A DNA stretch of 47,189 nucleotides from Micrococcaceae bacterium (lineage in GTDB: Bacteria > Actinomycetota > Actinomycetes > Actinomycetales > Micrococcaceae), in assembly GCA_013393415.1 (NCBI GenBank), contig JABXHI010000034.1:1-47189 (forward strand), in the 5' to 3' direction. The notes under the pieces are model-generated. The model was not told the DNA's origin. It ran no database searches and was given only the letters and a program-made list of their open reading frames with translations. Shown piece by piece: positions 32,682-40,848 of the stretch. Position 1 is the first letter of the stretch. The number at the start of each line of letters is the position of its first letter. The position numbers were made by a program, and so were the translations under genes.

Positions 32682-33422
32682 ATGACGACCGCCCAACAGT
32701 TACTGGAGATGACGGATCACCTCAAAGCCCTGACCGTGACCAATCGGCAGGTCGTCGTGGTCACCGGAGCCACCGGTGGCATTGGTCGCGCACTTGTTGA
32801 AGAGCTCGCCGAGGACTACGCCATCGTGGCTCAGGGGCGCGACGCGTCCAAGTTAGCCGAACTGCATCGTCTCAGTGACGAAATTTATCCGGTTCGCTGC
32901 GACCTTGCCGATACGTCCACGTTTGCCGAAACATTTGGGCTGCTGCCAAAAGTCGATGCCCTGCTCCATTGTGCGGCCATTGCCCCACGCTATGCGTTCG
33001 ACGATGCCACGGCAGCAATCTGGTCGGAGGTCATGCACCTCAACGTCACCGTCCCGGCAGAACTCACCCGGACACTGCTGCCACAATTACGTGAGTCCGC
33101 CGGCACGGTAGTGTTCTTGGGCTCGGGCGCATCACGCACTACCTCACCGAATAATGTGGTTTATGCGGCATCCAAACACGCACTACAGGCACTGGCCGAC
33201 GGTATCCGGATGCGCACCAAAACCCAGCGTATCCGGGTAGCCACCGTTGCCCCGGGCCACGTCGACACCCCCATGATCGAATGGGACGACAACTATCCGC
33301 TGACACTCCCTGCACCGCTGATCGAGCCATCGACCGTGGCCCGATCCATCCGTCATGTGATCGAAGCGCCCGAGGATACCCAGATCACCGAGGTCTGGGT
33401 GCGGCCGCGTACAGAAATTTAG
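32682..33422 (+). CDS. SDR-family oxidoreductase
   Basis: A 246-residue classical SDR: VVVTGATGGIGRALVEEL (about 24-41), the NxAG-type block LLHCAAIAPRY, the catalytic Ser in VVFLGSGASRT and YAASK (Tyr-x3-Lys). Substrate not visible. AAGGAG is 5 bases from the ATG. It follows asparaginase in the same operon and ends 4 bases into the convergent GST gene. Confidence 0.9.
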   Translation: MTTAQQLLEMTDHLKALTVTNRQVVVVTGATGGIGRALVEELAEDYAIVAQGRDASKLAELHRLSDEIYPVRCDLADTSTFAETFGLLPKVDALLHCAAIAPRYAFDDATAAIWSEVMHLNVTVPAELTRTLLPQLRESAGTVVFLGSGASRTTSPNNVVYAASKHALQALADGIRMRTKTQRIRVATVAPGHVDTPMIEWDDNYPLTLPAPLIEPSTVARSIRHVIEAPEDTQITEVWVRPRTEI

Positions 33423-34519
33423 GCATACAGCGGGTTATTGGCAGGATCTACGCCTTCGCCCTCACGCACTGGACCAGGCGCGGTACCGTCGCCAAATGGT
33501 GAGCCACCCAGGTCTTCACGCCCGTGTTTGGTGAGCCATTCGCTCAGAACCGGCCCCTTGGGCACAATCCCGGTCGGGTTAATATCGTGGTGGACGATAT
33601 AGTAGTGGTCTTTGACCTGCTGGAAGTCGACGGTGTCGCCAAAACCGGGCGTCTGGAACAGATCGCGCGCATAAGCCCACAGGGCCGGAAATTCCGTGAG
33701 CTTATTACGGTTACATTTGAAGTGGCCGTGGTACGCGGCGTCGAAACGCACCAGCGTGGTGAACAACCGCACGTCGGCCTCGGTGATATGGTCGCCCATC
33801 AGATAACGTCGAGTGGTCAGACGTTCTTCCAACCAATCCATGGCCGTAAACAGTCGCTCATAAGCCTCGTTGTAGGCGTCTTGTGAGCCGGCAAAACCTG
33901 CCCGGTACACGCCATTATTCACCTCGGTAAAGATCCGTTTGATCACCGAACACATTTCATCCAGGTGCTCTTCGGGCAACAGGTTTGGTGCGCCGTCGCG
34001 ATGAAATGCAGTCCACTGCGTGGAAAAGTCCAACGTGATCTGTGGGTAGTCGTTGGTTACGACACCACCGCTCGGAATATCTACCACTGCTGGGACCGTG
34101 ATACCGCGTGGATAATCCGGGAAGCGTTTGAAATAGTTTTCTTGAATGCGCTCCGTGCCCAGCACTGGATCAACACCGCCCGGATCCAGGTCGAAGGTCC
34201 AGGAGTTAGCATCATGGGTGGGGCCGGGTGTGCCCAGCGAGATCGCGTCTTCCAACCCGAGCAAGCGACGGACAATAATGGTGCGGTTTGCCCACGGGCA
34301 GGCGCGAGCTGCCACCAGGCGGTAGCGGTTGGCCTCCACGGGCCAGGCTTCGGCGTCTTGGGTTAGACCCGTCGTCAGGGTACCGATGGTGTTGTACTCA
34401 TAGGTCTCGGCTGCTCTGTGGGCAGCTGGGTCGGCCACAATACGGTCGTTAATATAATTCGTATCGCGGGTAAAGGGTTTACCGGGTGTCGAGTATCCAG
34501 AATTTTGTGCTGATTCCAT
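33419..34519 (-). CDS. Xi-class glutathionyl/mycothiolyl-hydroquinone reductase
   Basis: A 366-residue GST-fold enzyme of the Xi (ECM4/YqjG) class. The catalytic Cys sits in ARACPWANRTIIVRRL, followed by VPAVVDIPSGGVVTNDYPQI and the C-terminal helical domain with HHDINPTGIVPKGP. Xi enzymes release hydroquinones from thiol adducts. Actinobacteria usually have mycothiol rather than glutathione, so the natural thiol may be mycothiol (inference). It starts 11 bases from the divergent MBL gene. The N-terminus is about 20 residues longer than in typical members. Confidence 0.9.
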   Translation of the reverse strand: MESAQNSGYSTPGKPFTRDTNYINDRIVADPAAHRAAETYEYNTIGTLTTGLTQDAEAWPVEANRYRLVAARACPWANRTIIVRRLLGLEDAISLGTPGPTHDANSWTFDLDPGGVDPVLGTERIQENYFKRFPDYPRGITVPAVVDIPSGGVVTNDYPQITLDFSTQWTAFHRDGAPNLLPEEHLDEMCSVIKRIFTEVNNGVYRAGFAGSQDAYNEAYERLFTAMDWLEERLTTRRYLMGDHITEADVRLFTTLVRFDAAYHGHFKCNRNKLTEFPALWAYARDLFQTPGFGDTVDFQQVKDHYYIVHHDINPTGIVPKGPVLSEWLTKHGREDLGGSPFGDGTAPGPVREGEGVDPANNPLYA

Positions 34520-34530
34520 AGACTCACCAT

Positions 34531-35379
34531 ATGAGTTCTTCTATCACCCTGGCTAGTAGCCAGTTCACAACACGAGTTACCCAAGACAATCCATCCGGCA
34601 TGACACTCACGGGGACCAATACGTACGTCGTGGCCGCGCCCGGTGCCGATACCGCAATGATTATTGATCCGGGTTTTGGCGAAGGTGCCGCAGAGCATGC
34701 CGATGCAGTGGCCGAGGTGTTGGGCGGTAGATCCGTCGAGTTGATCTTGGTGACCCACCACCACTTCGATCACACGGGAGCCGTGGACACCTTCCACCAG
34801 CGTTTTGGTGCACCCGTGCGTGCAGTCGATGAGGATTGGTGTCGCGAGGCTTCACCGCTGTTAGCTTACGAAGTGATTGCGGCTGCTGGCACGCACCTCC
34901 GGGTGGTCCCCACCCCGGGGCACACCTCGGATTCGGTGTCCTTTATGCTCCCTGATGACGATGCTGCTCCACATCCCGGTGGCACCGTACTGACCGGCGA
35001 CACCATTTTGGGAGAGGGCACGACGATGCTCGACTATCCGGACGGGGACCTTTACGACTATCTGATGTCGATGGACACGCTCGAGGGGCTTGAAGTTGAC
35101 GGGCGTCAGGTATCCGTGTTGCCTGCCCACGGCCCCACGTTGGATTCTGTGGCGCGCACCGCCGACGAGTATCGGAGCCACCGGCTGGAACGCGTGGAAC
35201 AGCTTCGCGAGCTCATCTCGGACCACCCTGCGATACTGACCCCGGTGGATCCACACTCCGTGGTGGTACACGATCTGTCGATGCAGCTGTATCCCACACT
35301 GCCGGATGTGGTGCGTGACCCAGCCAAGCTAACCCTGGCTGCAACTCTGGACTATTTGCTATCGAATGCGAAGAGTTAA
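34531..35379 (+). CDS. MBL-fold metallohydrolase
   Basis: A 282-residue metallo-beta-lactamase-fold hydrolase: zinc ligands in VTHHHFDHTG (H-x-H-x-D-H, about 74-83), PTPGHTSDSVS, VLTGDTILGEG and PAHGPT, followed by a C-terminal helical part like that of LACTB2-type or RNase-Z-like proteins. It probably cleaves a thioester or phosphoester, substrate unknown. No Shine-Dalgarno is seen and only 11 bases separate it from the divergent GST start. First of three tightly spaced genes with Usp and macrodomain. Confidence 0.88.
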   Translation: MSSSITLASSQFTTRVTQDNPSGMTLTGTNTYVVAAPGADTAMIIDPGFGEGAAEHADAVAEVLGGRSVELILVTHHHFDHTGAVDTFHQRFGAPVRAVDEDWCREASPLLAYEVIAAAGTHLRVVPTPGHTSDSVSFMLPDDDAAPHPGGTVLTGDTILGEGTTMLDYPDGDLYDYLMSMDTLEGLEVDGRQVSVLPAHGPTLDSVARTADEYRSHRLERVEQLRELISDHPAILTPVDPHSVVVHDLSMQLYPTLPDVVRDPAKLTLAATLDYLLSNAKS

Positions 35380-35382
35380 CCC

Positions 35383-35805
35383 ATGACGATTGTGATTGGA
35401 TACAAGGAATCAGACACGTCCCGTGCCGCGTTAGATCACGGTTTGGCGCTGGCCGAACGACTCTCGATGCCCGTCGTGGTCATCAATGCTGGCCCCGGGG
35501 CCGAACATCGGGCAGAATCCCAGTTGACCCGTGCTGAGACGGAGCAGCTGGAACAGTATTTGGCCAAGGCCCCCGTCGCCGCTGAATTTCGACAGTATTC
35601 ACGTGGCCGTTCCACCGCCGACGAGTTCAAAGATGTCGTGGCCGAACTGCACCCCTACATGGTGGTCATCGGTGCCGCGCGGCGCTCCGGGTTTTCAAAA
35701 TTCATGATGGGCTCGGTAGCCGATGAGTTGCTGCGTGAGCTGCCGGTACCGGTCCTGTCGGTAAAAGTACCGGAAGAATCCGTCGTCACGAGCGCCAAGG
35801 AGTAA
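35383..35805 (+). CDS. Universal stress protein, UspA family
   Basis: A 140-residue UspA-fold protein with the ATP-type motif G-2x-G-9x-G-S as IGAARRSGFSKFMMGSVADE (about 91-110), so nucleotide binding is likely though the second G is replaced by R. It lies 3 bases after the MBL gene and 3 before the macrodomain gene. Confidence 0.9.
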   Translation: MTIVIGYKESDTSRAALDHGLALAERLSMPVVVINAGPGAEHRAESQLTRAETEQLEQYLAKAPVAAEFRQYSRGRSTADEFKDVVAELHPYMVVIGAARRSGFSKFMMGSVADELLRELPVPVLSVKVPEESVVTSAKE

Positions 35806-35808
35806 CGC

Positions 35809-36324
35809 GTGGAACTGCTCGTGAAACAAGGTGACATCACCACGATCGAGGTTGATGCGATCGTCAACGCCGCCAATACCACTCTGCTGGGTGGCGGCGG
35901 CGTTGACGGGGCGATTCACTCGGCCGGTGGTCCCGACATTTTGGCTGCCACCAAGCAGCTCCGCGCCACGAGCCTGCCGGAGGGGTTGGCAACAGGTGAT
36001 GCGGTTGCCACGACCGCAGGGAACCTGCCGGCACGGTGGGTGATCCACACCGTAGGGCCGGTGTATTCTGCTCGCACGGATCGCCGCAACCAGTTGGTCA
36101 GTGCGTATCAGCGTTCACTCGAGGTCGCCGATGAGCTGGGGGCTAGGTCGGTGGCTTTTCCGACCATCTCAGCAGGGGTTTACGGCTGGCCACATGAAGA
36201 TGCTGTGGCCGCAGGAGTAGACACGGTTTCAGCAATGGCCGAAACCGTGTCTGTTGCGCAGGTGATTTTCGTGCCCTTTTCAGCACAGATGAAAGACCTC
36301 TATGAGGCTCATCTGACGCGCTGA
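35809..36324 (+). CDS. Macrodomain protein (O-acetyl-ADP-ribose deacetylase type)
   Basis: A 171-residue single macrodomain: VNAANTTLLGGGGVDGAIHSAGG (about 20-42) holds the ADP-ribose-binding and catalytic Asn/Asp, and FPTISAGVYGWPHEDAV (about 119-135) the phosphate loop. This is the MacroD/YmdB group, which removes ADP-ribose from proteins or hydrolyses O-acetyl-ADP-ribose. The start is GTG at 35809. The stop abuts that of the convergent MscS gene. The last gene of the MBL-Usp-macro operon, which suggests a stress role. Confidence 0.93.
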   Translation: MELLVKQGDITTIEVDAIVNAANTTLLGGGGVDGAIHSAGGPDILAATKQLRATSLPEGLATGDAVATTAGNLPARWVIHTVGPVYSARTDRRNQLVSAYQRSLEVADELGARSVAFPTISAGVYGWPHEDAVAAGVDTVSAMAETVSVAQVIFVPFSAQMKDLYEAHLTR

Positions 36325-37896
36325 TCACTCTTTGCGAGTGTCTGTGTCCTCTTGGGCCTCTTCATCGCCCTCGACCACGTCGACTTCGTCGGTGCGCTGC
36401 TGACGGGCGCGGTAGACATCTTCGCCCGGTCCGGCCATATCTGCACCGCGTTCGAGTGCGGCAATCGAGCCGGTGTACATCGAACCGTCTTCAGATGGCT
36501 GTGTCAGTGGCACCGAAGAGGTATCCGGGCCGGTTTCGACTAAACCGTCCTCATTCTTGCGTGGGACCGTGGGCATCCAGCCCCGCTCAACGGGCGGTTC
36601 GCTACCGCGCCGGGAGCGAACTTTGCCTGTGTCGACTTCCGGCACTCGGTTCATATCCCAAGCTTCCTGACGCTTCGATGCGGCTGATCCGTTGGACGAA
36701 GTGTCCTTGGTGGTCGCCGCCTCGGTGAGTTCTGCCGATGGTCCCGGTGGCGTATTTTCGATGCGCATGATGTTCATGGCTTCGGGATATTCCTCGGTAA
36801 TGAATTTAATGGTGTCTTCGCGGACCAGACACTGCAGGTCCCACAGGTCGCCTGCATTTCGTGCTGAGACAGCTGCGCGAAGGGTGGCACGATCATTGGA
36901 AATGTCGAGCACCTGAATCGAGACGTCACGACCGTCCCACAGATCCGAGGACTCAACCAGTGCACGCAACCGTGCCCTCAGCGGCTCCACGTTGACTCGC
37001 CAATCCACTTCGAAGTCGATGCCCACAGACAACTCCGACCCCACACGTGTGTAGTTTTCGAATGGTGTGGTCGTGAAGTAGGACGATGGATAAATGATCC
37101 GTCGACCGTCCCAGATTTTCAGCACCACATACGACATCGTGATGTCTTCGATCGTGCCGTAGTACTCGTCGATCACGACGACGTCGCCGACACGAATCGC
37201 ATCGGTAAACGCCAGCTGCATCCCTGCGAACACGTTCGTCAGCATCGTTTGCACTGCCAGGGCAGCCACAACTGAAACCAAACCGGCAGACGCAAGAATA
37301 CCGGCGCCGAGCGCCCGTACCTGCGGGATGGCTAACAGAATCGCGGAAAGCGCGATAATAATAATGATCGTATTGAGCACACGCTTGATGAGCTGCATCT
37401 GCGTCTTGATACGGCGACCGCGACGGTCCTCGGTAGTGACCTCGTCGTATTGCAGCTCCACGCGTCGCTCGATCACACTGACCACACGCAGCGCCAACCA
37501 GGCAAAACCTGCGGCCGTACCAATGAGCAGCAGGAACGCCAGCACCTGGTAACCGGAGATTTCTTGACCGGACAGCTCGAGTCCAATGCGGGCACCCAAA
37601 AAGAACATCGCGACGAAGGCCGGCCCGAGCACTATCTTCAGGTGCGACCGCAGCCGTGGACGTCGACGCAGCACGAAGCGCACCACGAGTGCCACAATCG
37701 CTGTGAGTACCACTCCCACCAGGGCACCAATGGCGATGTTCAATGACACACCGACTATTGGACCCAGCGCGTCAATATTTTCAAGAGCCGAATCCTGCAC
37801 ATTTTCGGGTACAGCTTCTTCAACATTTGGTAACGAGGGCGATTCGGTCGGCTCCGCCGGTCCCTCTTCGGTTCCTAATTGCAACATGGGCTCCAT
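36325..37896 (-). CDS. MscS-family mechanosensitive channel
   Basis: A 523-residue channel with three or four helices in the N-terminal region (about 49-72, 88-106, 115-138, 175-195) and the MscS core VRALGAGILASAGLVSVVAALAVQ as pore helix TM3 (about 192-215), then FAGMQLAFTDAIRVGDVVVI. The cytosolic cage domain follows. Beyond about residue 390 there is a long acidic, low-complexity tail, not part of the usual family. It opens at membrane stretch to relieve osmotic pressure. Divergent from hisD, 49 bases apart. Confidence 0.93.
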   Translation of the reverse strand: MEPMLQLGTEEGPAEPTESPSLPNVEEAVPENVQDSALENIDALGPIVGVSLNIAIGALVGVVLTAIVALVVRFVLRRRPRLRSHLKIVLGPAFVAMFFLGARIGLELSGQEISGYQVLAFLLLIGTAAGFAWLALRVVSVIERRVELQYDEVTTEDRRGRRIKTQMQLIKRVLNTIIIIIALSAILLAIPQVRALGAGILASAGLVSVVAALAVQTMLTNVFAGMQLAFTDAIRVGDVVVIDEYYGTIEDITMSYVVLKIWDGRRIIYPSSYFTTTPFENYTRVGSELSVGIDFEVDWRVNVEPLRARLRALVESSDLWDGRDVSIQVLDISNDRATLRAAVSARNAGDLWDLQCLVREDTIKFITEEYPEAMNIMRIENTPPGPSAELTEAATTKDTSSNGSAASKRQEAWDMNRVPEVDTGKVRSRRGSEPPVERGWMPTVPRKNEDGLVETGPDTSSVPLTQPSEDGSMYTGSIAALERGADMAGPGEDVYRARQQRTDEVDVVEGDEEAQEDTDTRKE

Positions 37897-37932
37897 CCTG
37901 TCAGCACGATCTTAATTAAAGCTGAAAACCGC

Positions 37933-37938
37933 TACACT
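37933..37938 (+). promoter_or_regulatory. -10 element for a leaderless hisD mRNA
   Basis: TACACT ends 7 bases before the hisD ATG, the distance expected when transcription starts at the start codon. No ribosome site is present. Confidence 0.5.
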
Positions 37939-37945
37939 AACAGTC

Positions 37946-39259
37946 ATGCTGAACATCGCAGATTTGCGCAATACCACCTATGATCCGGCCACCGTGATGC
38001 CGCGTGCCAAACTCGAAGTTGCCGATGCTTCGGCCGTCGTGGAACCTATCATTGACCAGGTACGACACGGTGGCGCCACGGCAGTTTTAGAACTGACCGA
38101 ACGCTTCGATGGTCTGCGCCCGCAGACCCTGCGCGTGCCCACCTCCGCAATGGACCGGGCTTTGGAAGAACTCGAGAGTGATGTTCGCGTTGCGCTAGAA
38201 GAGTCCATCGCCCGCGCCCGCGCCGTCCACGACGCGCAATTGCCACCAGACACAGTTGTGCCACTAGCGGATGGCGCCCGCGTCGAAAATCACTGGCTCC
38301 CCACCCAACGCGTTGGTCTCTATGTTCCCGGTGGCCGTGCGGTGTACCCTTCATCGGTCATCATGAATGTCGTGCCGGCCCAGGCCGCCGGGGTGCCATC
38401 CATCGCAGTGACCTCGCCTCCGCAGACCGATTTTGACGGACTCCCCCACCCCGTCATCCTGGCTGCTTGCCAGCTGCTAGGCGTTGAGGAAGTGTATGCC
38501 ACCGGCGGGGCTCAAGCCATTGCGATGTTTGGCCTCGGTGCCGATGACGACGCCGGCAACACCGTGTGCGCGCCGGTCGATCTGATCACCGGACCGGGCA
38601 ATGTGTATGTAGCTGCTGCGAAACAGGCATTCCTTGGTCAGGTTGGTATCGATGCGGTCGCTGGCCCGTCCGAAATTTTGGTGCTCGCAGACCAAACGGC
38701 TCATCCAGCCTGGGTTGCAGCCGACCTGATTTCCCAATCCGAACACGACCCACTCGCGGCTTCGGTACTGGTCACCACTTCGATGGATCTGGCTGAAGCC
38801 GTGGTGGCCGAAATCGAAGCTCAGGTCCCCGGAGCTGTACTGGAAGATCAAATCCGCGAAGCGCTGACTGGACAACAGTCTGGCGCACTCGTCGTTGAAA
38901 CGCTCGACGAGGCCATTGAAGTCACCAACGCGATTGCCACCGAACATCTCGAACTCCAGACCGCAGATAACGACGCCGTGCTAGAAAAAATCACCCACGC
39001 CGGAGCGGTCTTTCTGGGGGCCTTCGCACCGGTGCCCCTGGGCGACTATTCTGCCGGTTCGAACCATGTGCTGCCGACTTCCGGTACGGCACGATTCTCC
39101 TCGGGGCTCAACACCGTCTCCTTCTTACGCCTGCAACAACGCATCCACTACGACAAAACCGGCTTGGAACCACTGTCAAAAGGCATTCAGGCACTGGCTA
39201 CCTCCGAAGGGCTCCACGCTCACGCCGACGCAATTCGTCACCGGTTTGACGAAATGTGA
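37946..39259 (+). CDS. hisD: Histidinol dehydrogenase
   Basis: A 437-residue zinc enzyme that oxidises histidinol to histidine in two NAD-dependent steps. GLYVPGGRAVYPSSVIMNVVPA, VDLITGPGNVYVAAAKQ, AGPSEILVLAD, DLISQSEHDP (zinc and catalytic His) and LGDYSAGSNHVLPTSGTAR follow the family order. The length fits the usual 430-440. No other his genes are nearby on this side; the sequence downstream changes to the SAM-IV element. Confidence 0.97.
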   Translation: MLNIADLRNTTYDPATVMPRAKLEVADASAVVEPIIDQVRHGGATAVLELTERFDGLRPQTLRVPTSAMDRALEELESDVRVALEESIARARAVHDAQLPPDTVVPLADGARVENHWLPTQRVGLYVPGGRAVYPSSVIMNVVPAQAAGVPSIAVTSPPQTDFDGLPHPVILAACQLLGVEEVYATGGAQAIAMFGLGADDDAGNTVCAPVDLITGPGNVYVAAAKQAFLGQVGIDAVAGPSEILVLADQTAHPAWVAADLISQSEHDPLAASVLVTTSMDLAEAVVAEIEAQVPGAVLEDQIREALTGQQSGALVVETLDEAIEVTNAIATEHLELQTADNDAVLEKITHAGAVFLGAFAPVPLGDYSAGSNHVLPTSGTARFSSGLNTVSFLRLQQRIHYDKTGLEPLSKGIQALATSEGLHAHADAIRHRFDEM

Positions 39260-39268
39260 CAAAGTCCA

Positions 39269-39298
39269 CTGTCACTGGTCATAAAAATCCGTTAGTCT
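39269..39298 (+). promoter_or_regulatory. Promoter of the SAM-IV unit
   Basis: CTGTCA (39269-39274) and TAGTCT (39293-39298) are 18 bases apart, and the RNA would start just before the riboswitch. The match to consensus is moderate. Confidence 0.4.
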
Positions 39299-39306
39299 AG
39301 TCTGCA

Positions 39307-39425
39307 GAATCACGAGCTCTTACCAAACTGTAGCCCTGGCTGGTAAGACGGCAACCCTCCCACGTTGTAGTGGGGTGCCCCAGGTGATGATTTGGCCTCA
39401 CGGAACACGCCGTGTCGGGCAAGTA
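39307..39425 (+). promoter_or_regulatory. SAM-IV riboswitch
   Basis: The sequence follows the SAM-IV consensus: the outer stem AATCA/TGATT (39308-39312 with 39388-39392), the conserved ACGGCAACCCTCC core (39348-39360), GTGGGGTGCCCCAGGTGA and then the hairpin CACGG/CCGTG with CGGGCAAG, the pseudoknot strand. It binds S-adenosylmethionine and in most cases lowers expression of sulfur genes. It lies 45 bases before the flavin reductase gene, so that gene is expected to be turned down when SAM is abundant. Confidence 0.85.
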
Positions 39426-39469
39426 CAGCGTTCGAGCGCATTCGGGCGCAAAACCTTTAAGGCATGATT

Positions 39470-40006
39470 GTGACTACTGCTTTGCAAGCTAACGACGTTG
39501 ACACCACCGCGCAGCTATCCCACGATATTTCGCCGCTGTCATTGCGCAGTGCATTCGGGCAGTTCCCCTCCGGCGTGGCGGCACTAGCCGGTTACACCGA
39601 TGACGGCACCCCACAGGCCATGGTTGCGTCCTCGTTCACCGTGGGAGTCTCCCTCGACCCACCCCTGGTATCAGTCGCTGTGCAATATACTTCCGCCACA
39701 TGGCCACTGCTTCGTGACGCCCACCGAATTGGCATCTCCATCCTGGGCGAAGGTCAAGGTACCATCGCACGCCAGATGGCAGCCAAGGGCACCGACCGTT
39801 TCGCCCATCTTGAAACCCAGACGAGCAACGACGCTATCTTGGTTGCCGATGCGGCACTGTGGTTAGAAACATCCGTCTACGGCGAATTTCCTGCCGGTGA
39901 TCACCTCGTAGCCCTTCTAGAAGTGCATAACCTGGCCGATTTCACAAACATCATCGAACCATTGGTCTTTCACAAATCCCAGTTCCGCAATATCCGGGAC
40001 CACTAA
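39470..40006 (+). CDS. Flavin reductase family protein (SAM-regulated)
   Basis: A 178-residue FMN-binding-split-barrel flavin reductase: FGQFPSGVAALAG, MVASSFTVGVSLDPPLVSVAV (the flavin-binding core) and GISILGEGQG with a C-terminal DHLVALLEVHNL. It supplies reduced FMN to a monooxygenase. The SAM-IV riboswitch upstream suggests a sulfur function, such as use of sulfonates or other organosulfur compounds; no monooxygenase is next to it. GTG at 39470 (AAGG 7 bases upstream) is preferred to the ATG at 39464. Confidence 0.85.
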   Translation: MTTALQANDVDTTAQLSHDISPLSLRSAFGQFPSGVAALAGYTDDGTPQAMVASSFTVGVSLDPPLVSVAVQYTSATWPLLRDAHRIGISILGEGQGTIARQMAAKGTDRFAHLETQTSNDAILVADAALWLETSVYGEFPAGDHLVALLEVHNLADFTNIIEPLVFHKSQFRNIRDH

Positions 40007-40012
40007 CGCCCT

Positions 40013-40381
40013 ATGGAATTTGTTCGTGTTGATGTTTGGTTGCACGCTGTTCGGCTCTTCAAAACTCGCTCAGCAGCAAACACCGCAGTCAAGGGCGGGA
40101 AGATTAAGGTCGATGGCGAGCCAGTCAAGCCCTCACATAAGCTCAGGGTTGGTCAAACTGTCACGTTTCGCCAGCCGGGCCGGGAACGCATCATCGAAGT
40201 GACCGGACTCCTCGAAAAGCGCGTCGGCCACCCGGTGGCCATCAAGCACTACACTGACCACTCGCCCGAGCCGATCCCTCGCTATCTCATGGCTGTGCCC
40301 AGACGCGAGCGCGGCGCCGGACGCCCCACCAAAAAAGAACGTCGTGAACTCGACAAATTGCGCGGCTACAGCAGCCAATAA
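40013..40381 (+). CDS. S4-domain RNA-binding protein (Hsp15-like)
   Basis: A 122-residue protein with an N-terminal S4 RNA-binding fold (about 4-60: VDVWLHAVRLFKTRSAANTA, GKIKVDGEPVKPSHKLRVGQ). The basic C-terminal tail RERGAGRPTKKERRELDKLRG is typical of bacterial Hsp15/HslR proteins, which bind stalled 50S subunits. It lies 6 bases after the flavin reductase gene on the same strand and may be transcribed with it. The link to SAM is probably incidental. Confidence 0.88.
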   Translation: MEFVRVDVWLHAVRLFKTRSAANTAVKGGKIKVDGEPVKPSHKLRVGQTVTFRQPGRERIIEVTGLLEKRVGHPVAIKHYTDHSPEPIPRYLMAVPRRERGAGRPTKKERRELDKLRGYSSQ

Positions 40382-40474
40382 ATACACCCAGGAAGTTCAC
40401 AGCTAACGTTCGGGCAATATCAAACAAGAATTATTAGACTGATAAGTACCTCTTCAAGGTGCGAGTGATGTTGT

Positions 40475-40517
40475 AATCCCGCTGCTAGATGATCCCCTTT
40501 CATTTGGCAGCGGGATT
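40475..40517 (+). terminator. Hairpin terminator upstream of cspA
   Basis: AATCCCGCTGC (40475-40485) and GCAGCGGGATT (40507-40517) form a perfect 11-bp stem with a 21-nt loop and end in TTCTTTG on the + strand. It ends the S4 unit or a short RNA from the region 40430-40520. 40382-40632 otherwise holds only the promoter and leader of the cold-shock gene. Confidence 0.8.
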
Positions 40518-40632
40518 TTCTTTGTACACAGCCGCTCAGCAAGCGAAAAATTAACCAGTGGCGTAAACTTTTATCGGTGGTGCACGCACCTTTTTGCATT
40601 TGGCAGACGCGACAAGAAATGGGACATTTTTG

Positions 40633-40848
40633 ATGTCAGCTCGACAGACCGGAACCATCAAGTGGTTCAACGCCGAGAAAGGCTACGGCTTTATCACCCC
40701 CGACGACGCGTCACAGGACGTATTCGTCCACCATACCGGTATTGTCCAGACCGGTTTCCGCAAGCTCGAAGAGGGACAACAGGTCGAATATCTCGCCTCC
40801 GAGGGCGACCGTGGCCTCGTCGCGAAGAAAGTTATAACTCGGGCATGA
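40633..40848 (+). CDS. cspA: Cold-shock protein
   Basis: A 71-residue cold-shock-domain RNA chaperone: [15 protein letters not shown] holds RNP1 and DVFVHHTGI holds RNP2, both aromatic-rich. It melts RNA secondary structure. The ATG at 40633 was chosen since the fold begins there; GGGA is 9-10 bases upstream. Its stop overlaps the ATG of the next gene in ATGA, so the surface protein depends on its translation. Confidence 0.95.
   Translation: MSARQTGTIKWFNAEKGYGFITPDDASQDVFVHHTGIVQTGFRKLEEGQQVEYLASEGDRGLVAKKVITRA

Noticed and set aside
40662-40844. Upstream extension of the Pro-rich surface protein through cspA
   Set aside because: It would place the clear signal peptide ([18 protein letters not shown]) inside the protein; the frame through cspA is a shadow.
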